From NCBI GenBank assembly GCA_013397935.1, contig VZRN01011460.1, forward strand, positions 3,892,192 through 3,956,191: a stretch of DNA of 64,000 nt, written 5' to 3'. The position numbers were made by a program, and so were the translations under genes. A model generated the notes under the pieces. The model saw only the letters and a program-made list of their open reading frames with translations, was not told where the DNA came from and ran no database searches. This DNA comes from Dasyornis broadbenti (taxonomy: Eukaryota; Chordata; Aves; Passeriformes; Dasyornithidae). Position 1 is the first letter of the stretch. The number at the start of each line of letters is the position of its first letter. Shown here in pieces: positions 40,663 to 50,600 of the stretch.

Positions 40663-43003
40663 GATGTTTCTACTTTTTGTATTTAGCCTGCAAAACAAAA
40701 CTGATTCTTCCTAATACTTTCCAACTTCACAAGCAAATATTTATTTCCCAGTACCATGGGGATACTGCATGCAAACACTATAGGAAAAAATTTTAATACA
40801 TAAATTATGTTAATGAAGATATCTCTCAGTTCACTAATGTTATTTTAATAATGAAACAGCTTAATATTATCTTTTATTTCTAAGAATAGATTTTCCTACT
40901 AGGACCTAAGTTCTTAACTGTCCTTTTAAATGTTTGTACAGCCTAAGTATGTAAAAATACAACCGAGTTGCACAGGTTTTAGCATACAAGGTCAAACCCA
41001 CCACATTTTCAAGTGCTGCACACTGCCTCTGGCAGAAACCATTAACTGGAACTTCAGAAAAGAAAATACCCATAATGCATCTAACTAGTTTTGTTGAGTT
41101 TTTTGGTGCACTTTAGAGAAACAATCCTGCCATCAACAAGTCTAAACTACTGCAGGTAATACATTTAGGCATTATTTAAAGTTCTGAGTCTTTAACAAGA
41201 GCACTCTTAATCAATAAAAATGTCAAAGCCCAATCGGTTTTGCTTCTTTCTTCTCCTTGATCATACCAACACAGAAACTCCCAATGCTACAAATTACCAC
41301 TTCTAATCCTCCTCCTAAGACAGTAGAAACCCTCTTCCTTTACAGGGAGTGTCAAGGTGAAATCCTTGTGATGTAGAGCTGAAGCCTTGCAGTTCCCTAT
41401 TTACCAAGCCCTCCAGACAAGAAAACTGGTGCATGTGAACCAAATCCGAGCAATGCTAATGCATTAATGACTGACATGTGGCAGAGGCACAGACACATAG
41501 ATGCGGCTTGACATTAATGGAGAGATTTGCCTGTGGTTATGCACATAGAGGGGGGGCAAAAATAGACCCACCTGCCTCATGTTTTAACCTGAGTATGAAA
41601 TCAAATGTCACACAAGATTAATTAGATGCCAGGAGTTTTATTCTTTTCTGTTGATAGAAAAAGCACATTTCCATAATGTGAGGAAGCATTTATGTGGATA
41701 GCAAATCAGGTTGACATTGAGAGAAGGTTTACTTTATTGTGAATGCTAGCTGTGTGGTGCTTGTCAGTGCAATTACTTTCTACTCAAGTGGTTTGCTTTT
41801 TAACATTTTATTATCTTAACAATAAAAACCCTGGAAGCAATAATTATTTATTATGCTAATTCTTTAGCTTTTTTCTTATTAAGTTCTGCCAGACCATTAA
41901 AACTTGCTGTTTTCCAGAAATAAACCTAATTTATTAATATTCAGCCAATTATGGAAAAAAAGAGAGAAGGCAAAAACAATCTCTTTACTGGTAATTAGTT
42001 ACTAACCAGTCAATTTGTACACCTATCAGCCTCCCCATAAATTCTATTTTCATTTATTCAATATCCAACATTTCTAACATCATTCTGATCGAAAACAACT
42101 TCAAAACACTAAGTCCACTGCAGCATTTTTTATAAATAGTGATTTAAGCAGTCAGAGACAGCAGGGCTTTAGACCACTCTGAAAATGCACTATACTCAAG
42201 GACTGCATTTTAATTATGGAAACCTTTTAGAACATCCCTGTTTTATTAACAGTAAGTGAAAGACTATAAACAAGGCTTCAGTATGCACCACTTCTTCTCA
42301 ATCCTGCCTAAAGCCCTCAAGGGGAAACAGCTTCAATGTGTTTTCATTTCTCCCCCCTAGCATTCTCATCTCTGAATGCCTCTTCTCACCGGCTTTAAAA
42401 TTCATTTAACATAACAACCACACACTTATGCTTTTTTCTTCTCTCTCTTTTTTTTAATATACAAGTGTTCCTCCTTTAGGAATAAACACCAAGGCCACAG
42501 CTCTCAAATTCCCATGGCATAAATGCAATATAGGAGACCATAAGCAATCTAAGCAGAAAAGCACTGCAACTAAATGTACCTTGAAAAGCTCTTAGTTTGC
42601 AATGCTTTTATAAAGCTTCATGTCCATACACAAACTGTCCCAACATTTCACGCAGTGACAGTGGTAGTAATCCCTGGAAAACTTCTGGAACAAATTCCCT
42701 CACTCAAAGCTCAGCTCTCTTGAGCCAGCACAGCACTAGATTCTTCCACGGCAAAGATGCAACATTCCCAGGTTTGTCAGAGTAGCCCCCCAGCTCCAAT
42801 GAACAATATGTGCTGTCACCACACACAAGAGCAGAGCCAGGTTTCTCCATTGCTCCCTGCTTCCGAGACAGCTTTCTCCTGTACCTCCCACTGGGAGATT
42901 GTGCCTGTGGCAACAGAAAGTTCCCCATTAATATGTAATACATACCGTAATTAGCACTGTAAAGCAGGTAGTTATCTCACAACTGTCCTCCCATCCCCAC
43001 TCT
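40663..43003. other. Spacer between inverted-repeat arms
   Basis: This would be the loop of the inverted duplication. It contains no recognised gene or mobile element. The middle part (about 41430-41880) is rich in TAAT-type motifs and is listed separately as a candidate conserved element. Around 42600-42950 composition is more balanced, but frames on both strands lack domains. Confidence 0.55.
41430..41880. promoter_or_regulatory. Candidate conserved non-coding element or enhancer (weak)
   Basis: The stretch is non-repetitive and dense in homeodomain and POU-like motifs: ATGCTAAT at 41453-41460, ATTAATGA just after, ACATTAATGG near 41512, GATTAATTAG at 41616-41625, and several TTATTATGCTAAT-like motifs near the end. 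This texture is common in developmental enhancers inside long introns. No alignment is available to confirm it. Confidence 0.3.
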
Positions 43004-43029
43004 CATAATCACAAAAGTTTATTTACAGG

Positions 43030-43061
<32 letters not shown>

Positions 43062-43367
43062 CCCAAAAACGGGGGAANTTTTTTAAAAGTCACATTCTAA
43101 GATTTAGCTTTCATAATCACAAAAGTTTATTTACAGGGAAAAAAAAAAAAAGAAAGAAAAGAGAACCCCACAAAACTGGTGAAAGAAAGTCTGATTCTTT
43201 TTATTCGTGTTTTTTAAAAGTCACATTCTAAGATTTAGCTTTCATAATCACAAAAGTTTATTTACAGGAAAAAAAAAAAAAAAAAGAAAACCCCAAAAAA
43301 CTGGGGAAAGAAAGTCTGATTCTTTTTATTCGTGTTTTTTAAAAGTCACATTCTAAGATTTAGCTTT
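43004..43367. repeat. Three-copy tandem repeat (period about 108-131 bases) with poly-A core
   Basis: Each unit starts CATAATCACAAAAGTTTATT, runs through a variable A tract, and ends AAAAGTCACATTCTAAGATT plus TAGCTTT. Units are 43004-43111, 43112-43242 and 43243-43367. The first unit lacks the GAAAGAAAGTCTGATTCTTT block present in the other two. It contains a 29-31 base A run, C and G runs, and an ambiguous base at 43078, so it may be partly misassembled. The triplicated unit covers the end of the inverted-repeat right arm, while the left arm has only one copy. Confidence 0.92.
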
Positions 43368-43614
43368 TTCTTCTAGCGTCTGTCTCCTACACAGTAAGTG
43401 TGTAAGTGTGAGTGAAATGGTTTCTGTCTGCATCCACAGGGCTGGGCTGGATGCTATTTGGAAAGATGGATGCAGTGCTGCTCCCAGCCATGGCTGTATA
43501 GCAGCCCACTCTTGAAATCACTTATTAAAGGTGTTGAAGAATACTCACCAATAAAAAGCCAGCGTACTAGAACAAACAAAAATGCATATATATACAACTT
43601 TGGCGTTTATGCCA
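43290..43614. repeat. Inverted duplication, right arm
   Basis: This is the partner of the left arm in opposite orientation, with about 2.6 kb between arms. Alignable blocks in order are TTTTTTAAAAGTCACATTCT (43335 on), TCTCCTACACAGTAAGTGTG, AGTGAAATGGTTTCTGTCTG, the 32-base core at 43481-43512, ACTAGAACAAACAAAAATGC and CAACTTTGGCGTTTATGCCA. Its left part (43300-43367) is the last copy of a local tandem repeat. A 116-codon ORF overlapping it has no recognisable domain and is not called as a gene. Confidence 0.85.
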
Positions 43615-44409
43615 ACAAACTCCTGGCCTTTTGTACGAAGAGCATGAAGAACACCACCACAAGAATGCTACTGATGTTCACTACCAGTCATCATCCTAAG
43701 GGAGAAAACCAAAAGCAAATACACCCCACAAATAAATCAGTCAGGGCCAGACTACAAAAGTTACCAAGACTATTTAACAAAATCAGAGTAGAAAGGCACT
43801 CTTTATAAGGTACTTTTTAAGCACAGAGTCTAGAGTAATTCACTTGCTTTTCTGAATACATACACAGCATTATCACTTTAGTCCCTCCCAGGACATCAGG
43901 TTAGGCCTCTAGGGTTTATAACATTAGTTCAGCCTTTCTAATGAAGTGTGTGCCTCAATGACCTGCATTATTCTCTTCTAGAGAAGCAGCAGCCTGATTT
44001 GGAACAGTCATTGCATTCCTAGCCATGCCTCTGACAAAGCATGCAAAAACCTCTGAAGTTCTTTCAATCCTGATCCTGGATTCATCTGCAAATCTAAGCC
44101 AGTGCAAGTTGCATTTGCTACCAAAAGGTATACAAGGTCGATTGTGAGTTTCAGCATGATTATCCCTCTTCAGCAGAAATTTAAGATGTAGAGTCCTTAA
44201 GTTTTCATCTCCAGATACAGTGTGTTTGAATAAGTGAATACTAGATTTTTTTTACATACAAATATTCCCTCAAAAACTACTGACCTACCAAAATCTTCAA
44301 AAAGCAAATAAATTCAGGAGCTACACAGAAACATCTAACAAATTCAGACTTCTACAGAACACACCTGAAGACAATTAACTATGGGCAATGACTTTTGGCT
44401 TCTCTACTC

Positions 44410-44437
44410 TTATTATGGTATGGTGATACCATAATAA
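44410..44437. repeat. Perfect 12-base-pair palindrome with 4-base loop
   Basis: Arms TTATTATGGTAT (44410-44421) and ATACCATAATAA (44426-44437) are exact reverse complements around GGTG. The stem is AT-rich. Nothing outside the arms extends the pairing, so this is a short hairpin rather than a recognised transposon with terminal repeats. Confidence 0.9.
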
Positions 44438-45639
44438 ATACACAATATGTCATTTGAGAGAACCAATGTACCTGGAACAGTCCAATGCTGAAGCCTCTGA
44501 TTTTCTTCCTCTTAGGACAGACACTGGTTTTCTTATTACTATACTTTAAAGAGTATATTACAAAATGTGATGCAGAAACACTACATGTAATGCAAGAACA
44601 GAAACAGAAAAAGCTCTTTAAAAATGTAAGATGATGTGATACAAGCTATACGGCCTACTGTTTTCATTTATTACCCGTGCACATCAAATAGCATTAATAT
44701 ACAACAGTAAAAAGCAAAGCCATTAAGAATACATAGAGCTCTGAGAACTTCAGGTATGAAACAGACTAGAGTTTCTCACAACAGTTTAGAGTTCTATTGT
44801 GCATAAAGTGCAGAGAGTAAAACTCAGTACCACTGTAACTCTATCTTGTGTATGCACAGGAAAATGTATGCAGTAGCTGTAAACATATTTTCTCTTAAAG
44901 AAAATTAATTGCCCTGAGTGCAATATTCCTATATCAAAGGTGCAATCATTTACAGTCCTCTTCCACATCAACATAAAAATTTATCACAAGTGATGTCAAA
45001 ATCCACTAAGTCCCACATTGTTTGTTTATTCCTGTTTCGTTGCTGGAGGCAATTAGCTCCATCCCCAACTGGGCTGCATTAGCAGGCTGACTCCAGAGCA
45101 AAGTCAGAGTGGGGAGCATGAACCAGGTCTGAAAACAGATAGATTTGAACAGAAACAGATGAGGAGAGCTCATGAAATCTATGAAATAGCTGCATGATAA
45201 GGCAAGTATTTTCCATCTCTAGGTGGGTAGTGAGCATATTCAGAAATAAAAAACCAACTCGAGTGACTTGTTTAACGGTTTATCTACCTGAAGTATTACA
45301 GGAACATACCTCTACTAAATCCATTATCCTGTTACACAACTGCAGCCATTACACAGCTTTTGAACAACTTCAACAATTCCCACATAGGTGGACCTGCACC
45401 TAGTGTGTATACACAAGGTCAGAGTAATCCTTTTTCCATCCCGATCACGGTCTCACCTCAGCTAAACACTGATTCTTACTGCTTTCGGTTACCTGAGATC
45501 CTGTTTGGAAACCTCCAGCTATTCTTAAAAGTCACCCTGCTTTTCAAACTTATGCTGCTGTTGATACTGTAGAAGCCAGCAAAGGAAATCAGCTGCAGTC
45601 TCAGAGCTATGTAGTGCAGAAGAAAAGACACCATTAAAA

Positions 45640-45980
45640 CTTGCTCCTGTCATTAAAGAGAGGAGGCAGAACCCAATCAGCATTCAGTTTCCCAAAGCTC
45701 TGTGATCTAATTCTACACAAAAGGCTTAATAAGGTTTAGGCTCATAATACAATTAGTAATTTAGCTCACAAATTAGACTATCTATTAACACTCCAGCAGA
45801 GACATCAGCCATATGAGGATTAAGAAGGAATCTGCTGCTCTCAATATGGAGTGAGAACTTGAATGCTTTAATAGACCACTTCAGCTTCTGCTAATTTGAA
45901 CACATATTGCGTTCTTCAGGATGATGTGAGCATGGCCAGCAGCCTGCTCATATATTGAAATTTCATCAATAGGAACCACA
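45640..45980. promoter_or_regulatory. Candidate conserved non-coding element (weak)
   Basis: Non-repetitive stretch with motifs such as AATTAGTAATTTAG, CAAATTAGACTA and CAGCAGCCTGCTCATATATT. Flagged from sequence texture only. Confidence 0.22.
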
Positions 45981-47275
45981 ATAATAATTTGCACAGTAAG
46001 TACAGAGTGGCAACTTTTGAGCTCATCTTAAAGCATAATTTTAACTGGTAAAAATATGTACTGGTAGTGCAAAATACACTGCATATGTATTAGAAGTGCA
46101 CACAGAAACAAGGACCAAAATTAACATGTCAGCATGGAGAAACCCTGATTAACCCAAGGCATGGGTATTATATCATACAATATTTAACTGCAATATTTGA
46201 ATAAAGAAGCAACCGTCTTCCAGATCTTTGCAAACCACATTTATTCTGTATCTATTAAAATGGAAGCAGACTTACATAATAAAAGATTCTTCATCATCGT
46301 CTCCCACAAACAGTGCCCAAAAGATTTTTAAAAAGAGCTGGTCTCTCTAGCATGCTACTTAATGGCACATTGCTCACACAGAAAAATACTCCAGATGAAT
46401 TTTCAAAGGCAGACTAAAAAAGCCACTCTACTTATTATAAGGAACTACAACTTCAAAAGTGCTGTTCCAGTTTCCAGAAAACTATACATGAAACTACATT
46501 TCTACAAAATGCCAATATTGGTGTGTTCATGCTGACTCGTGTTAATATCTGATCTACTTGCAATTATTGTGTCAACAGGAGCTTTTTGTAATTACTTTGA
46601 CAGTACGCCCAAAACTGACCGTATTCATCTTGAGATTTTGAGCCTGTGTTTGTATAATTAGGGCCAGTATTACTAATTCTTTTTAGCTTGAAAAACATAC
46701 AAACAAACAAAAAATCTTCATCAGTTTACTTCACACTCTACTAGAAACCATTCACACCCAAATAATATTATGAACAACGTCCATCTGGTCTGAAATCTAG
46801 ATCTGGCCACTGTATCTCATTCCCCACCAGCACTGCCTGCTGTTGCTATCAAGTCTGCAGTGTGAATGTACTCAGTGCAAAGTAAGACTTAAACTTCACT
46901 CGCTCACAGCACTTACTCATAAGCATTTTTTGCTGTCATGTGTGTTAGCACATGCATGGGACCATTTTAGTCTTATCTGCCTCAAGTAAAAATTTTCAAA
47001 AAAGGCAAAAAACCTAACTTGTTATGAATTATACTCAGGCAGTCAGCAATTGTACCCCCAAGCTTCTATCACAGCTGCCCAGAGGCTCTGCAGCCTTCTG
47101 AAAACACACACAAAGTTCTCCAAACTGCAAGGGCAAAAGTGCCCCACAGCACCACAGGAAATCCACATCAGAGCTGCCATCCTGTAGGCTCAGCTCTCTC
47201 CCCCACTCAGTCACTGCTGCCCAAAGGATGGAGGTGGCAGAGGAAGGCACAAATTATTTGAGATGAGAAAGTTGC

Positions 47276-47634
47276 ACAGAGCCCTCATAGCAGCTTTCCA
47301 GTATCTGAATGGGGCCTACAAGGACGTCAGAGAATGAAGATGCTAGAGAGGGAAATGTAGTGATCGGACATGGGGAAATGACCTCAAACTGAAAGAGAGA
47401 TTTAGATTAGATATTAGGAAAAAATTCTTTACTATGTGGCTGGTGAGGCACTGGCACAGGTTGCTCAGAGAAGTCGCAGATGCCCCAACCCCAGCAGTGC
47501 TGAAGGCCAGGTTGGACAGGGTTTTGAGCAACCTGGTCAAGTGGGAGGTGTCCCTGCCCACAACAAGAGGGTTGGAACTAGATGGTTTTTATGGCCCCTT
47601 CCATCCCAAACCATTCTACAATTCTATTTCTGGA
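47276..47634 (+). mobile_element. CR1 LINE 3' region, longest copy in the window
   Basis: The sequence follows the CR1 3' UTR in order: CCTCATAGCAGCTTTCCAGT and ATCTGAATGGGGCCTACAAG, then the TTTAGATTAGATATTAGGAA block, GAGGCACTGGCACAGGTTGC, AGGCCAGGTTGGACAGGGTT, GAGCAACCTGGTCAAGTGGG, AGGTGTCCCTGCCCACA, and the end CCATCCCAAACCATTCTACA plus ATTCTAT. It is about 360 bases, with no reverse-transcriptase coding sequence left. It matches the consensus better than the other CR1 fragments here, so it is probably the youngest of them. Overlapping short ORFs are incidental. Confidence 0.93.
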
Positions 47635-50600
47635 ACACAGTGATGAGGAGCCAATGTGAACAGAGAAAAGGAGGTGGAAAGAGCTCAGGAGGTGGCAGGT
47701 AAGCAATGTATTCTTAAAGGTGGCCCGGTGGTTAGCAGCTTTGTTAAATATGTATTATATTTGCTGCAAAATACTTTGTACTAAAGCACAATTTTATAAC
47801 TGAGAGCAGGTAAGAACCCTCCCTCTTCCTCTGCACAAAATTCCACAGTATACAGCTCTGGAAGATTACTATAATTGGCCAATTCTTTCTTTTATTGCTA
47901 GACCACTGGGCAGAGTCAAAGCACTAAAATCATGGGAATGGGGCTGCTGGTGAATGTCACATATTTGCTCAAAGCCAGTTTCAAGCATACAGATCCCATT
48001 TTTTTGCAATTCTGCTCCCAAAGGTCTAGAAATACACATTCTCTAATCCTGGCATACAAGCAAGAATTAATTTCTCACTGCTACAAATCTAGCATGACAC
48101 TCTGCAGTTTGTGAAGTCTTCAACAGACTGAGTTCTGGAAACATGAGATTTCTCACTCACAGCCAGTGAGTGGTTCCCAAACTGTCCTTTGCAAAGCTGT
48201 GATCCACCCACTACAACCACTGATTTGAGGCAAACAAGCGTGTCAGATACTACTACACTGAAGGAGATTTACTGTGGATCAATTCATGAAATCACAAGTT
48301 TACATTCATTTTGAAATTGAGATCTTCAAAAATATGGACAGTTCTCATTGCAGTCCTGAAGTCTGGGTGACATATCAGAAAGTGGCTCCATTTTTTGCAA
48401 GGGACTCAACAGAACTGACAGGCAAGCAGTAACTTCAAAAACGCAAGTTTCCATGCTGCAGCCTAAACTGCAACCAATGCATGTAACCAAAATCTCTAAA
48501 GTAGTTTCTGACTGATGCCAGAATGACTCCACAGCTGCTGCTTTCCATTTCCATTCATCACCAAGTCATTACAGCTTTCTTCCAAAATAAAAATTTACAC
48601 CTCCAAAGGCTGTATCTGTTTCTCTGTAACATGAGAGAAAAAATTTCAAATGCAGCAGACAACGCATGCACTGTTTACATTCCCTAATTCCCCTTGAGTT
48701 GACCTTGGCCATCCAGCTAGATAAAGCCCAGACAGTCTTTATCTGAAACTCTCAGTCTGAACATATGCTTCACCACTACTCCAAGTCAGAATAAATATCT
48801 GCTCTTCAACACTCCAACTCCACTACATGACAGAGAAAGGTACAGGTGAATAAGGCTGAAGTTCACAGACGGCAATGATCTGCCAGTGAATCAATCCACA
48901 AGCACTATAGTATGTTAGTCTATGATTGAAAACAGAACAGAAGCAGCTGAGGAGTATTATTTTTAAGGAGTTATTTCTACATCATTTCCTTGCATGGATA
49001 ATCTTATGCTATATACTGGGCTACGACTTCAAGAACATTTTAAGGCTTTTTATGTTCACACCTTTCTGTGGCCATGGAAAGTTTTTAACAACAGTACCAT
49101 TTAGCTGCCCAAAATTCAGGATGAAAAGAAGTACCAGATTCTAGTGGACAAACTTTCTGAAGAGCAATTGTACATATAAGGATCCAGCTCTGAAGCTTCT
49201 GCAAGACTCATTTAAAAACTCCATCCCCAGTCTGCTGGTGGTGCACAGTTGCTACAGAAGTCAGGTTTTTTATTTGTCAGGAGTGTATTTCAACTTGTCT
49301 CGCTTGGGCTCCTGGGCCCTATGCAATTTCAATGCATATCTGCTCTAAAGGGCATGTGCGTGTCTCAAACACTTTTAAATAAATAAAACAAACCCCAGCA
49401 TTTTCCAAATCCACAAATGAAAATGCCACACTAATTCACATAAATCCCTTACTAGCCTAGATTATGCAGGGAATTCTAACAACAATTTTTGAAGTAAAAA
49501 CAAATAAACCACACCTCATGATCTCTATGTGTGGTCTTCAATCCATGTGCTTTGCTGTTCCTATAAACAGGAGACAGTGATGTTGGGCAACATATGGGCT
49601 TCCATTTTGCATTTTCAACCTTTAAGGTTTTAAACAAATATTAACTTTAGCTCTCTTTTGGTTTTGTTGGTTTCTCAACAAAAAGTCTGTGATGCTCAAA
49701 GACCTAACCTCAAAAGGTTTCTTTCGTATTTAGAAAGTTGCTTGCAAAGGTGTTCCCCAGAGGTAGGACAGAGTCAAGATGACATCTTTCAGACACAGTA
49801 AAGAGGGCATCAACTGCACAGTGCCTCAGAATTATTACTGGGACAACAATTTATCTTACATAACTGAGAAATTACTTCAATATCAAGCTGTCTCTGCAGA
49901 AGTTAAAAAGAAAAACAGCTTAAGTGATGTGTTATGTAAAGTGCTTATATTAAAGTGTTGAATGCAGTGCTTCGTAAAATAATCTTCATCTACTCTGCAG
50001 AATTCAGAAAAGGTAACATTAAAAGAAAAAGGCTATAGCAATTTTCAGTCATTAACATAAGAACTACCCCACCGAGAACTATGGTTCCTGGAAATGGCCG
50101 TAACTGCCTCTATCTCCTAAACATGTGACAGTATTTAACCATGTTTTTGAGTTTCCAGGGAAAAGTGAAGCTAGACATGGTGACAAGCAGCTGCTGCAGA
50201 TTTTCTCTAAATTTGTCTTGGGGTTCTGAGATGTCACGTTCTTTTTTAAAAATTTTTTTTGTAAATGGAAATTTAGCAGATTTCTCAACCATGGGGGAAA
50301 AAAAAAACCAACAAAAAAAGCAATTCCAACTTGTCCGGCTGTGAATTTCCCCACCCATGTCACAGGTAAATGCCAGAGCAGAAACTTAAATCCAGATCTC
50401 CCATAGTTATGTGGGAATTCTGATAACTAACCAACTATGACCACAGGAGTTAAAATATGTATCTATACCTTCTTCATACTGCGCTCCAGGGTCCTGGTTC
50501 ACATTAGGCTATGTCATCCCAACATGGAACCAGAAAAATCACCAGGCTCAGAAAGTTCCACTGAGAGAAAATAGTTCCTTGGTTAAGATTTTACGACATA

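Larger units (their letters stand above)
43615..47275. other. Intronic sequence with one strong hairpin
   Basis: No gene is recognised. The 28-base hairpin at 44410-44437 and the candidate element at 45640-45980 are listed separately. The rest is AT-rich unique-looking sequence. Confidence 0.55.

Noticed and set aside
43458..43808. 116-codon plus-strand ORF
   Set aside because: It begins inside the inverted-repeat arm and has no domain. The arm homology is at DNA level with frame-breaking gaps, so it is not protein conservation.
47434..47702. Two overlapping small ORFs near 47.5 kb
   Set aside because: They are translations of the CR1 3' UTR, which is non-coding.
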